Assembly (NCBI RefSeq): GCF_016807805.1
Contig: NZ_CP063362.1
Coordinates: 3,328,501 to 3,392,500, forward strand
Direction: 5' to 3'
Source: Xanthobacter dioxanivorans
GTDB lineage: Bacteria > Pseudomonadota > Alphaproteobacteria > Rhizobiales > Xanthobacteraceae
Length of the DNA: 64,000 nucleotides
Positions 1 to 8,523 of the stretch are shown one piece after another (positions within the stretch are counted from its first letter, which is position 1; the number at the start of each line of letters is the position of its first letter). The notes beneath the pieces are model-generated. The model searched no databases and was not told the origin of the DNA. It was given only the letters and a program-made list of their open reading frames with translations. Made by a program: the position numbers and the translations under genes.

Positions 1-108
1 GACGAATGGGGCGAAGCCCTGCCGGTGCGGGCCTCGTTCCGTCATGGCTATCCGGCGGAGATCGTCGACCGCGTGCGTCGGCGCTGGAGCGAGTACGGGT
101 TCACGTAA
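1..108 (+). CDS. 3' end of an unidentified protein
   Basis: The first 36 codons of the window read without interruption in frame 1 and end at a TAA at 106-108, giving a C-terminal tail that finishes RRRWSEYGFT. The 5' part lies outside the window. The tail is charged and helical in character and carries no motif I recognise, so no function is offered. It counts as coding because the frame is open from the first base and its codons end in G or C like the genes around it. Confidence 0.5.
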   Translation, partial: DEWGEALPVRASFRHGYPAEIVDRVRRRWSEYGFT

Positions 109-442
109 GCGTCCCCCACCCCACCACACGTCAACAGCCGGCGGTCGAGAATGCGCGGCGCAGGTCTTGAACACCGAAGCTCTGAAAACCCGGGTCATCC
201 TCGCGGATGCGCTCCACGACGGCGTCGATCACGCGATTGAGCGTCGCGTTTCCGCTATAGTTCGAGTGCGCCGTGGTGGTGGCGCGACCGTCAGACTTTT
301 CTCACGGAGGACACCACCATGATCATCCTCGAAATACTCGCACCCGTCGGCCTGCTTCGCTGGCTGTCTTCGCACTGCCGACGTTCGTCGGCGTGACAGC
401 AGAGGCCTGGGCCCGCGCCCTGCATCGGACGCGGGCATTTTG
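109..442. other. Gap with no convincing gene
   Basis: About 330 bases separate the stop of the first partial gene from the 3' end of the MBL-fold hydrolase on the other strand. No frame here gives a recognisable protein. The only signal is a very short frame behind a good ribosome binding site, listed separately. Confidence 0.4.
319..396 (+). CDS. Possible 25-residue hydrophobic peptide or 5' stub of a lost gene
   Basis: An ATG at 319 follows a strong Shine-Dalgarno-like CGGAGG, eight bases away. The frame encodes a hydrophobic N-terminus (MIILEILAPVGLLRW) and stops after 25 residues. This looks like a real translation start, but the product is too short to classify. It could be a small membrane peptide, a leader, or the surviving beginning of a longer gene in this eroded stretch. 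There is no family match, so it rests on the binding site alone. Confidence 0.2.
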   Translation: MIILEILAPVGLLRWLSSHCRRSSA

Positions 443-1432
443 TCAGATCCGGTAGTCCCAGGGGGCCGAGACGAAGGCATAGCCCTGTTTTGCGCGTTCG
501 ACATAGCCAAAGCCGGGGAAATCGAGATGCATGCCGGCGACCATCACGCCATCCGTCGCCGCCATGTCCAGCACCTTTTTCCGCGTTGCCGCCGCCGCCG
601 CCTTGTCGTTGTCCAGCGCAAAGGCCCAATCGGGGTTGGCGAACTGATAGGCCGGCGCGATCACCAGATCGCCCCAGATCAGCAGGTTCTCGCCGCCGCT
701 CTCTACCCGCAGCCCCATGTGCCCCGGAGTGTGGCCGGGCATCGGCACCGTCGTCAGGCCCGGCGCAATTTCGGCTCCCGGCGTGATCAGCGTTTTCCTT
801 GTCTCATAGGGAGCGATCATCGCGCGCGTGACATCGAAGCCGCCTTGCACCTCCTTGGGCGACGACGCGTAGACCGCCACGTCGAAGGTAAAGGCCCAGT
901 CCGTTTCGGACGTGATCACATGGGCCTTGGGAAGCCGCACCGCGCCGCTCTTCAGGTCGGCCATGCCGCCGACGTGGTCGGGGTGCGGATGGGTCAGGAA
1001 CACCGTGTCGATCTGCTCCGGCGCGATCCCCGCCGCCGCCAGCGCGGTGTGCCAGCCGCCCAGCGTGGGTGCCAGGCCGGCCGGCGACCCGGTATCCACG
1101 GCGATCACCCGATCCACCATGCGGATGACATAGCCATTGATGCCCAGCGTCATCCCTTCAGGGTCGTGCGGCCGGTGCGCCAGTTTGGCGGCCGCCCTTG
1201 CCTTGGCTTCGTCATAGCCTGGCATCATTGCCGGCGGGCGCCGGATCATCCCGTCCATCAGCGCGATGACCTCGATCTCGCCGACCATCCGGCTCTGGAA
1301 GTGCGGCGTCGCTGCCGCGCCGGTGCCCTCGGCCTCGGCCACGTCGGTGAAACGCAAGAGCGCTGGGGTCGCCAAAGCGGCAGGCGCCAATACCGCGCTA
1401 CGCATGAAAATCCGTCTGGAAACGGTCATCAT
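443..1432 (-). CDS. Tat-exported MBL-fold metallo-hydrolase
   Basis: A 329-residue metallo-beta-lactamase-fold hydrolase. The N-terminus has a twin-arginine export signal (SRRIFM followed by an Ala-rich hydrophobic stretch), so the enzyme probably works in the periplasm. The metal-binding HxHxDH motif appears as THPHPDHVGG in the first half, and a later PGHTPGHMG stretch supplies further ligands. The ATG at 1432 is preceded by GGAAGGA on the coding strand; an adjacent second ATG could also serve. The gene is divergent from a LysR gene with only 99 bases between them, the classic layout of a LysR regulator and its target. Relatives include lactonases and other ester hydrolases; the substrate is unknown. 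Confidence 0.9.
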   Translation of the reverse strand: MMTVSRRIFMRSAVLAPAALATPALLRFTDVAEAEGTGAAATPHFQSRMVGEIEVIALMDGMIRRPPAMMPGYDEAKARAAAKLAHRPHDPEGMTLGINGYVIRMVDRVIAVDTGSPAGLAPTLGGWHTALAAAGIAPEQIDTVFLTHPHPDHVGGMADLKSGAVRLPKAHVITSETDWAFTFDVAVYASSPKEVQGGFDVTRAMIAPYETRKTLITPGAEIAPGLTTVPMPGHTPGHMGLRVESGGENLLIWGDLVIAPAYQFANPDWAFALDNDKAAAAATRKKVLDMAATDGVMVAGMHLDFPGFGYVERAKQGYAFVSAPWDYRI

Positions 1433-1480
1433 CAGATCCTTCCGTTGAACCCATTGTTCAGATCGATAAGTAACGCTAAT

Positions 1481-1497
1481 GATAGACAGACGGTATC
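1481..1497. promoter_or_regulatory. Candidate LysR box between the divergent genes
   Basis: GATA-N9-TATC is an inverted repeat that fits the T-N11-A rule of LysR binding sites. It lies 34 bases before the regulator's ATG and about 50 before the hydrolase start. Assignment to this regulator is inference from position. Confidence 0.35.
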
Positions 1498-1531
1498 ACT
1501 GAGACTTTTATGGATAATATAAGCAGGCCTT

Positions 1532-2464
1532 ATGGAAAATATCGCCGCCATTCGATCGCTTGTAGCCGCTTGTGAAGCCGGATCGCTGTCGGCCGCCGCC
1601 CGTCGTCTCGGCATCAGCCAACCGGCGGTCAGCCAGCAGATCGCCGCCTTGGAACAATCGCTTGGGGTGGCCCTGGTCGTGCGTGGCCGCAACGGCGTTC
1701 GTCCGACCGAGGCGGGCCGCCTCGCCGTCCACCACGGGGCAGAAGTGCTGGATCGCCTGTCGCAGATGCAGGATGCGTTGGCCGCTCTGAGTACCGAGCC
1801 TGAGGGGCGACTGGGCCTCTGGTGTGCGCTCTTGATGGCGCAAAGCCTGCTGGTTCCGGTGCTGGCCGATCTGCGCCTCGGCTATCCCAAGCTGAAGATC
1901 GATCTGCACGCCAGCGACGAACAGGTCGATCTTGCCGACGCCGGGCTCGATCTGGCGATCCAGGCCGGCACCGGCGGGGCTGGCAGCGGCACGGTGCGCA
2001 AACTGGCCGAGGTCGAGCTATGCCTCGTCGCCTCGCGTGCCTATCTCGACCGGGTCGGCAGACCCGGAACGCCCGAAGACCTCAGTCCCCTCGATTATAT
2101 CCAGTATCGGGATGATCCCGATGAAAACACCATCGTTTTCGCCCATGGCGGCACGGCCGTCGTCACCGTCGCGTTTGCCGCGCAGATGCCCAACCTGCTG
2201 CTGCACGCGGTTGAGAACCATCTGGGATTTGCCAAGGCGCCGCGCTATTTCGTGGCCGACCTTCTGGCCCGGGGCGATGTCGAAATAATCCTGCCCGAAC
2301 ACCGGCTGGTCCCAAAGCTGATCTATTTGATCCGCGCTCCCGGCCTTGCCGCCAGCCGCCGCGTCAGCCTGTTCGTCGATCGCTTCATCGACGAGATGGC
2401 CCGCACGCCGCACATCCACCTTGCGCCCGACCTGCGACCGTCGATGACGACACCACCGGCGTGA
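1532..2464 (+). CDS. LysR-family transcriptional regulator
   Basis: A 310-residue LysR-type regulator of normal length. The first ~60 residues form the winged helix-turn-helix (AACEAGSLSAAARRLGISQPAVSQQIAALEQ region), followed by a linker helix and a periplasmic-binding-protein-like effector domain. It is divergent from the MBL-fold hydrolase gene and most likely controls that gene and itself. The effector is unknown. The 3' end abuts a fragment of an MFS transporter on the other strand, so the gene marks an edge of damaged DNA while being intact itself. Confidence 0.92.
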   Translation: MENIAAIRSLVAACEAGSLSAAARRLGISQPAVSQQIAALEQSLGVALVVRGRNGVRPTEAGRLAVHHGAEVLDRLSQMQDALAALSTEPEGRLGLWCALLMAQSLLVPVLADLRLGYPKLKIDLHASDEQVDLADAGLDLAIQAGTGGAGSGTVRKLAEVELCLVASRAYLDRVGRPGTPEDLSPLDYIQYRDDPDENTIVFAHGGTAVVTVAFAAQMPNLLLHAVENHLGFAKAPRYFVADLLARGDVEIILPEHRLVPKLIYLIRAPGLAASRRVSLFVDRFIDEMARTPHIHLAPDLRPSMTTPPA

Positions 2465-2476
2465 TGGAAAGCGCCA

Positions 2477-2946
2477 GCGAGACTCCCGGATGCGTGGGGC
2501 GCCGAGCATCAAGATGAGCAGCGAGATGATGGTGATCGCGACATAGAGGGAGCGCCATCCCAGGTGTTCGATGAGGAAACCTGAGGCCATTGGCCCGAAG
2601 GCGAGCCCTATGCCGAATGAGGCGCCGAGAAAGCTGAAAGCGCGGGTCCGCTCGTCACCTTCGAACTCCTGCGCCAGTAGCGATGTCGCCGAGGTCAGGA
2701 CCAAGGCGCCGCCGAGCCCTTCGAGGCCGCGGAGCAGGTTGAGCATCAGCAAGCTGTGGGCAAAGGCGGTGAGGATGGACGTCGTCGCGAAAATGATGAG
2801 GCCCGTGACGAAGCAGCGCTTGCGGCCGATCTGATCGCCGAGCGCGCCCGCCGCCATCACGCAGCCGCCGAAGGCGATCGCGTAGGCGTTGACGATCCAG
2901 CTCAGGCTCGCTTGGTCGCCGCCGAGGTCAACGACGCGCGCGTTTG
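2477..2946 (-). pseudogene. Remnant of an MFS drug-exporter-type permease
   Basis: About 155 residues of a major facilitator superfamily transporter survive. They begin at LGGDQASLSWIVNAYA (end of the first loop and helix 2), continue through the signature GALGDQIGRKR loop between helices 2 and 3, and end after helix 6 near APRIRESR. The first helix and roughly the last two thirds of a ~450-residue protein are missing: the sequence turns unrelated at about 2946 on one side and about 2477 on the other. It resembles the 14-TM EmrB/QacA or DHA2 group. A start at 2860 is formally possible but would not give a functional transporter. Confidence 0.75.
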
Positions 2947-3066
2947 TCGACTGGCTGGCCGGAAAGATGGCGGAGGCTCCATGGTTCGAGAGGGCTTGAG
3001 CGTCCGGCCGTCATCGCAGTGGTTCTGGCGCAGCCGAGAATGCGGCCCAAAGGGCAACCCATTTCT

Positions 3067-3726
3067 CTATCTTGCCAACGGCGTGACTGGCTGGCGCATC
3101 GCCAAGGCCACGGCAGTTTCCTGTGTGGCCTCAGGCACAGCCTGAACGTCGGGTCGCACGCCAACGCCTCCCCAGTTGCTTCGCGTGATCGGATTTTCAG
3201 CCCTGCCAGTCGGCACAACAACGAAGAGGTCGGAACCGAGGTCATTCAGCCCGCCGGGATTCGCTCCTCCGCGTGTTGTTGAGCTGACCACAGTAGCGCG
3301 CTTGAGCACTTGCAGGTCGTAGGCAAACTCCTCACCGGCTGAATAAGTCCTTGGACCGACCAGAACATAGACGGGCCTGCCGAGATAGCGCACCGGCGTC
3401 GATGAACTCCAGAACGACTCCCTTCTGAAGGTGGAAGTTCCGCGATTGCGCCAGATGAGGTCGTTGATATGAACACGCGCGCCCGAATCGAGGAAGAAAC
3501 GGACAAGGTAAGCTACCGACGCCGGGTGTCCGCCGCCATTGTCCCGCATGTCGATGATGAGCGCGGCGGTGTACATCGGCCGTCTATGTGCGGGGAGACG
3601 ATCTGGTCCGCCTGACTGTGCCCAGCCCGTACCGCAGGCGCCGATAAGAACGGCTGCGTAGATGGCGCCTGCTGCTGTTGCCAGCAACGACCGACGGCTC
3701 GTCCTGCTTCTGCCTGTCGCCGGCAT
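3067..3726 (-). pseudogene. S41 (tail-specific) peptidase with its middle deleted
   Basis: The frame encodes 219 residues from ATG 3726. An export signal (RRSLLATAAGAIYAAVLIGACG) is followed after about 20 residues by the C-terminal catalytic part of an S41 peptidase: the IIDMRDNGGG strand, the catalytic-serine motif TYSAGEEFAYDLQ and the nearby LKRAT lysine region. Family members carry about 200 more residues, including the N-terminal domain, between signal and catalytic half. The signal joined directly to the catalytic core points to an in-frame internal deletion. It may still be translated but is unlikely to be a normal protease. It lies 31 bases downstream of the L,D-transpeptidase on the same strand. 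Confidence 0.6.
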
Positions 3727-3757
3727 CGTCGCTCTCCCCCTCGTGTTTCGGCCGGCT

Positions 3758-4429
3758 TCAGCTTGTTGCAGGACTGGCGGGCAGGACGACGACCTTCGCG
3801 CCGACGGGGACGCGCCTGTAGAGATCCATGATGTCCTGGTTGAGCAGTCGGATGCAGCCCGACGAGACCATCGTGCCGATGGTCCACGGCTCCACGGTGC
3901 CATGAAGTCGGTAATAGGTGTCCTGGCCATCGCGATAGAGATAGAGCGCGCGCGGCCCGAGTGGATTGCCGGCACCACCGGGAAGGCCGTCCTTCACGGG
4001 GCCGTATCTCTCAGGATCACGCTTGATCATGTCGGGGGTCGGACGCCAGCCCGGCCATTCGGCCTTGCGGGCAATCGTCGCCTCGCCGCGGAAATTGAAC
4101 GCTTCCTGCTTGCCGACGCCCACGCCGTATCGAAGAGCACGGCCGTTTTCCAACACCAGATAGGCGTAGCGGGCCGCCGGATCGACGACGATCGTGCCCG
4201 GCGGCTCATTTGTCCGATAGGCAACCTCCTGGCGAAGAAATTCCGGCTTGACCTCCGTCACATCGATCGCTGGCACAGGAAACGGCTCCGTGTCGACCGA
4301 CGCATACATGGAGGCGTAGAAGGGGTTGATGGTTGGTTCGGCCAGACCGAAGCTCGGCTGCTCGCGCGTGACGCAACCGGCCAATGCCAAGGGAAATGCG
4401 GCCATAAAGCCACGTCTGCTGATACTCAT
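3758..4429 (-). CDS. L,D-transpeptidase (YkuD domain) lipoprotein
   Basis: A 223-residue protein that should cross-link peptidoglycan through 3-3 bonds or attach proteins to it. The YkuD domain ends with the catalytic motif HGTVEPWTIGTMVSSGCIRL, holding the active Cys and the upstream His. The N-terminus, from the ATG at 4429, reads SRRGFMAAFPLALAGC: a twin-arginine-like start with a lipobox, so the mature protein is probably a lipoprotein. An upstream in-frame ATG at 4456 would add nine residues before the signal and is less likely. It is divergent from a LysR gene, which may regulate it. Confidence 0.9.
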   Translation of the reverse strand: MSISRRGFMAAFPLALAGCVTREQPSFGLAEPTINPFYASMYASVDTEPFPVPAIDVTEVKPEFLRQEVAYRTNEPPGTIVVDPAARYAYLVLENGRALRYGVGVGKQEAFNFRGEATIARKAEWPGWRPTPDMIKRDPERYGPVKDGLPGGAGNPLGPRALYLYRDGQDTYYRLHGTVEPWTIGTMVSSGCIRLLNQDIMDLYRRVPVGAKVVVLPASPATS

Positions 4430-4520
4430 ACTTCGTTCGCACCTCGCGAGAGCCAAAAATCCCTGTAATCAGAAACAGATGGCGCGAGTCGCGTCCATAC
4501 ATTATGATGTAATTGTCCCC

Positions 4521-4535
4521 ATAACCGATGGTTAT
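4521..4535. promoter_or_regulatory. Candidate LysR operator
   Basis: ATAACC-GAT-GGTTAT is a perfect 6-3-6 inverted repeat with T-N11-A spacing. It lies between the divergent L,D-transpeptidase and LysR genes, about 90 bases from the transpeptidase start and 115 from the regulator start. The surrounding bases are AT-rich for this genome, as expected of a promoter. Confidence 0.45.
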
Positions 4536-4650
4536 GATAAGATCATGCCGTAGAATGGCGGGCGGCGGACGAGTTCCGTTCCGCGCAAAGGATGGATGTT
4601 CCGGACACCGCTTCGTATCGCTCGCAGGTTGGAAGTTGAGGTCGCAGCCG

Positions 4651-5601
4651 ATGGATATTGCCGCCGCACTGAGAGCTTTCGTCCGCACCGTCGAGCGCGG
4701 CTCCGTGACCGCGGCCGCACGTGATCTCGCGATCTCCCAGCCCGGTGTCACGAAGCATCTTCGTAATCTCGAACGCCATGTCGGCGCGCGGCTCCTGGAG
4801 CGCTCGGCACGGATCGTGCGCCCGACACCCCAGGGTCAGGCTCTTTATGACGCGAGCCGGGAGGCGCTGGCCACGATCGAGGCCGCGCTTGAAGGTGTTC
4901 GTCGCGACATGGGCGCGGTAGAAGGAAATCTACGCGTTCACGCTCCGTCATGCCTCGGGGCGAAGCATCTCCATGGCATCATGATGGCTTTCCAACGTCG
5001 CTATCCGGATGTCACGGCAGATCTTGTTCTCGACAACCGCGACGTCGATCTCGTCTACGAGAATTTCGATCTTGCGATCAAATATGGGCGCCCGGTTGAT
5101 CAAGAGCTCATCATCCGCCGGCTTGGCTCAGTCCGACGCATTCTCGTCGCCTCGCCGGAATTTTTGAATCAGTTCGGCCCGATCGACACCGTGGAACGTC
5201 TGTCGGAGGTTGGCATCATTACGAGCGCCGCCCTGCTCGCCTCGCGTGATGTCCTCCCGCTCCGTCATAGCAGCGGCAAGTTGATCGATGTTCCGGTTCG
5301 CGCCGTTCTGCGCACCAACAACGCCAACGTCATCGCTGCGACACTGATAGAGGGCCACGCTGCTGGCCCGGTCCAGCAACTTCTCGTCAACGACGAACTC
5401 GCGCAGGGGCGTCTCGTGCACATCCTGGCCGACTATGAGGTCAAGCCGACGGAGGCTTTCCTTGCTTATCCATCCGTGCGTTTCATGCGACCGGTCGTGC
5501 GGGCGTTCACAGACTTTGCTGTTCCGGCGCTTCGTGCAGTCGAAGGCATCGTGAGCTCCGGTGAAGGGCGGTCCATCGAAGAGAACCTGCAGATGGCATA
5601 A
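4651..5601 (+). CDS. LysR-family transcriptional regulator
   Basis: A 316-residue LysR regulator. I start it at ATG 4651 because the family N-terminus (MDIAAALRAFVRTVERGSVTAAARDLAISQ...) begins exactly there; an open frame reaching 4528 would add about 40 residues unlike the family. The helix-turn-helix covers residues ~18-37. The C-terminal domain resembles the AaeR/PecT-like group. The gene diverges from the L,D-transpeptidase and is followed by a methyltransferase fragment. Codon use is slightly less GC-biased than in genes beyond 8 kb, in keeping with acquired DNA. Confidence 0.88.
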   Translation: MDIAAALRAFVRTVERGSVTAAARDLAISQPGVTKHLRNLERHVGARLLERSARIVRPTPQGQALYDASREALATIEAALEGVRRDMGAVEGNLRVHAPSCLGAKHLHGIMMAFQRRYPDVTADLVLDNRDVDLVYENFDLAIKYGRPVDQELIIRRLGSVRRILVASPEFLNQFGPIDTVERLSEVGIITSAALLASRDVLPLRHSSGKLIDVPVRAVLRTNNANVIAATLIEGHAAGPVQQLLVNDELAQGRLVHILADYEVKPTEAFLAYPSVRFMRPVVRAFTDFAVPALRAVEGIVSSGEGRSIEENLQMA

Positions 5602-5738
5602 AGCGATCATCACACGGATGAGACACCTCGCAAAACCAAGATAAATGCCGAGGCGCTCGGGTGCGAAACCGGCCTGCCAGTAGCTGATCCGACAAGACTG
5701 AACACCGAATCTATTCACACACGAAAGGCGCTTCTGCA

Positions 5739-5981
5739 GTGGACATTCCACGGATCTTCAACATCACCGAAAGCGCTCACCGCATCCATAACCCCTTCAC
5801 ACCTGAAAAACTCGCCACTCTCGGCACGGCGTTGCGCCTGGAACCGGGGACGCGTGTGCTGGACCTGGGCCGCGGTTCGGGCGAGATGCTGTGCACTTGG
5901 GCACGTGACTACGGGATCAGAGGTACCGGAATTGACATGAGTCAGTTGTTCACCGAGGATCCGGCTCGAACATCGGCATAG
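5739..5981 (+). pseudogene. 5' remnant of a SAM-dependent methyltransferase
   Basis: The first ~75 residues are a class I methyltransferase: a helical lead-in (FNITESAHRIHNPFTPEKLATLG), then SAM motif I as VLDLGRGSGEML and the acidic motif II strand GTGIDMSQLFTE. The match stops abruptly at about 5958, where the sequence becomes the antisense of the integrase 3' end, and a stop follows at 5981. A complete relative would be about 250 residues, so two thirds are missing. Motif I has Arg where Cys or Gly is usual. This is an inactivated gene cut at a recombination junction. Confidence 0.75.
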
Positions 5982-6436
5982 AGGGCGGCATCAGCGCGGG
6001 CATATGCTTACGCCCCTCGACCCAGGCATCGATGATGTCCGCCCACTGCTGCAGCATGTGGCGCCGCTGAATTTCATACTCCGCCTAGTTGTAAACTCCG
6101 CGCGACGAACGGCCGTCCTCATGAGCCAGGCACTTCTCGATCCAGTCGCTGTGGAAGCCCAGCTCGTTCAGAAGCGTTGATCCGGTTCGCCGCAGGTCGT
6201 GCACCGTGAACGGCTCAAGCGGCAGTCCTTCCTTCTTCGCCAGCTCCACAACCAAATAGGTCACGCGATTGAACGTGGCGCGCGACATTGGCGCACCGCC
6301 GCCCATTCAGACGGTAGTCCATGCGAAAGGACATCGCGCCCTTGGTCGTGACGTGGACGTACATCCCGTCACGGTCCGCGACCTTGAAGTCTTTCTCCTT
6401 TGGTTTCAACACTCTAAGTGCTGAGTCGGTCAGCAT
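5958..6436 (-). pseudogene. Degraded tyrosine-recombinase integrase
   Basis: Two ends of a phage/island integrase of the DUF4102 (P4/CP4-57) type survive. From ATG 6436 comes the N-terminal domain (MLTDSALRVLKPKEKDFKVADRDGMYV in two stretches, through FRMDYRLNGR). Near 6300 the frame changes and the C-terminal catalytic part follows: FTVHDLRRTGSTLLNELG with the HxxR motif, then the late box and the nucleophile Tyr in SRGVYN. About 250 central residues are absent. After the Tyr a TAG interrupts the frame where relatives usually have a Lys codon (VYN-stop-AEYE), and the family tail (RRHMLQQWADIIDAW) continues to about 5958. It cannot make an active integrase. Confidence 0.82.
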
Positions 6437-6729
6437 GGCGCGCCCTCCTCAGAAAACTGCCGTCAGTCGATTTCGGCAGGCCAACAGGAGAATTACGCCA
6501 TATTCTTCAATGTTTTAGGCATAAGAAAACTACCGTCATCGGTCATCTGCCCCTGACGGTGGTTGCTGAAATTTGAACTAACAAGAGTCCCGGCCAGCGT
6601 CAGGCAACCCGTCAGATGCGACTCTCACCCACCGATAGGTGTCGAACGATTCCGACGATAATTTTATTTTAGATCAATTAGTTGCGTAGTGCCGCAGCGC
6701 AATTTCGGATAACGCCGGAGGGGCAAAAA
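6437..6729. other. Gap between integrase remnant and guaA
   Basis: This stretch is noticeably AT-richer than the rest of the window and holds no credible gene. It contains two inverted repeats, CTGCCG...CGGCAG at 6457-6479 and CCGTCA...TGACGG near 6533-6559, which could be recombinase accessory sites or a terminator for guaA. This is where an integrase promoter and island end would be expected. Confidence 0.4.
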
Positions 6730-6760
6730 TCACTCCCACTCGATGGTCCCCGGCGGCTTC
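6725..6760 (-). other. Candidate island attachment site at the guaA 3' end
   Basis: The last codons of guaA (encoding PPGTIEWE and the stop) are a conserved sequence that integrases of this type are known to use as attB. Here an integrase remnant starts less than 300 bases beyond it, in the orientation expected of an inserted island. No second copy of the guaA end is visible to the left in the window, so the other att site, if it survives, is outside. Confidence 0.35.
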
Positions 6761-8292
6761 GATGTCACGTCGTAGACCACGCGGTTGACGCCCTTGACCT
6801 CGTTGATGATGCGGGTGGCCACCCGGCCGAGGAAGGCCATGTCGAAGGGGTAGAAGTCCGCGGTCATGCCGTCCACGGAGGTCACCGCGCGCAGGGCAAG
6901 CACGTTGTCGTAGGTGCGCCCGTCGCCCATCACGCCCACGGTGCGCACCGGCAGCAGCACCGCGAAGGCCTGCCAGATCACGTCGTAGAGGCCGGCGTAG
7001 CGGATCTCCTCCAGATAGATGGCGTCGGCCTGGCGCAGGATGTCGAGCTTCTCCCTTGTCACCGCGCCGGGGCAGCGGATGGCGAGGCCGGGGCCGGGGA
7101 AGGGGTGGCGGCCGACGAAGCTCTCCGGCAGTCCCAGCTCGCGGCCGAGCGCGCGCACCTCGTCCTTGAACAGGTCGCGCAGGGGCTCCACCAGCTTCAT
7201 GTTCATGCGCTCGGGCAGCCCGCCCACATTGTGGTGGCTCTTGATGGTCACCGAGGGGCCGCCGGCGAAGGAGACGCTCTCGATCACGTCCGGATAGAGC
7301 GTGCCCTGGGCGAGGAAGTCGGCGCCGCCGACCTTCGATGCCTCCGCGTCGAACACGTCGATGAACAGGCGGCCGATGGTCTTGCGCTTCGCCTCCGGAT
7401 CCTCGACGCCGGCGAGCTCCTTCAGGAACAGCTCCGAGGCATCCACGTGGACCAGGGGGATGTTGTAGTGGCCGCGGAACAGCGAGACCACCTCGTCCGC
7501 CTCCGCCTGGCGCATCAGGCCATGGTCCACGAACACGCAGGTGAGCTGGTCGCCGATGGCCTCGTGGATGAGCACGGCGGCGACGGAGGAGTCCACCCCG
7601 CCGGACAGGCCGCAGATCACCCGGCCCTTGCCCACCTGTGCCCGGATGCGGGCGATGGCGCGCTCGCGGAAGGCGCCCATGGTCCAGGTGCCTTCGAGGC
7701 CGGCCACCTTGCGCACGAAATTGGAGATGAGGCGCGCGCCGTCGGGGGTGTGCACCACCTCGGGGTGGAACATCAGCCCGTAGAAGCGCCGTGCCTCGTC
7801 CTCGATCAGCGCGAAGGGCGCGTTGGCCGAGGTGCCCTTCACCTTGAAGCCGGGAGGCAAAGCGGTGATGCGGTCGCCGTGGCTCATCCACACCGTATGG
7901 CCTTCACCGGGCTGCCACAGGCCCTCGAAGAGGTCTGATTCCGCCTCCACCTTCAGGGTCGCGCGGCCGAACTCGCGATGGTGGCCGCTCTCCACCTGCC
8001 CGCCCAGCTGCTCCGCCATCGTCATCTGGCCGTAGCAGATGCCGAGCACGGGAATTTGCGCCTCGAACACCTCCTGCGGTGCCCGCGGACTGTCCCCGTC
8101 CGGCACCGAGGCGGGCCCGCCGGAGAGGATGACGGCCTTCGGCTTCAACGTCCGGAAGGCCTCGGCCGCCTTCTGGAACGGCACCACCTCCGAATAGACG
8201 CCCTCCTCGCGGACGCGGCGGGCGATGAGCTGCGTCACCTGGCTGCCGAAATCGATGATGAGAACGGTGTCCTGGGAGGTGGGAGAAGACAT
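6730..8292 (-). CDS. guaA: GMP synthase (glutamine-hydrolysing)
   Basis: A full-length 520-residue GMP synthase, converting XMP to GMP with ATP and glutamine in purine biosynthesis. The N-terminal class I glutamine amidotransferase domain (about residues 1-200) has the nucleophile in ILGICYGQM and the HPEVVHTP triad region. The ATP-pyrophosphatase domain has the P-loop [13 protein letters not shown]. The C-terminal dimerisation domain ends with the family-invariant KPPGTIEWE. Start ATG at 8292. The gene is monocistronic here. Its 3' end faces an integrase remnant, as in many genomes where islands enter at guaA. Confidence 0.98.
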   Translation of the reverse strand: MSSPTSQDTVLIIDFGSQVTQLIARRVREEGVYSEVVPFQKAAEAFRTLKPKAVILSGGPASVPDGDSPRAPQEVFEAQIPVLGICYGQMTMAEQLGGQVESGHHREFGRATLKVEAESDLFEGLWQPGEGHTVWMSHGDRITALPPGFKVKGTSANAPFALIEDEARRFYGLMFHPEVVHTPDGARLISNFVRKVAGLEGTWTMGAFRERAIARIRAQVGKGRVICGLSGGVDSSVAAVLIHEAIGDQLTCVFVDHGLMRQAEADEVVSLFRGHYNIPLVHVDASELFLKELAGVEDPEAKRKTIGRLFIDVFDAEASKVGGADFLAQGTLYPDVIESVSFAGGPSVTIKSHHNVGGLPERMNMKLVEPLRDLFKDEVRALGRELGLPESFVGRHPFPGPGLAIRCPGAVTREKLDILRQADAIYLEEIRYAGLYDVIWQAFAVLLPVRTVGVMGDGRTYDNVLALRAVTSVDGMTADFYPFDMAFLGRVATRIINEVKGVNRVVYDVTSKPPGTIEWE

Positions 8293-8523
8293 GCGCGGGG
8301 CCTTGGCGGTCGGGACGGGCGCCCTCCTTTAGCTCAAAAGCCGCAGATGCCAAAGCCGCCACGGGGGAGGGGGCTTCATGCCCGGATGCGCGCTTGGCGC
8401 GCGGTGGCCGGCATTGCGCGTCGTCGGGGAAGGACCTAACCATGTGGTTCGCGTTCCGGTAGCGCGAATCGCGGGGGCAACCTTCTGTTGGCTAACGGTC
8501 CGGATCTCCTTTCGGCGCACGTC

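Noticed and set aside
4528..4650. Extension of the second LysR gene to an upstream start at 4528
   Set aside because: The extra ~40 residues are unlike LysR N-termini and cover the divergent promoter and palindrome; ATG 4651 matches the family start.
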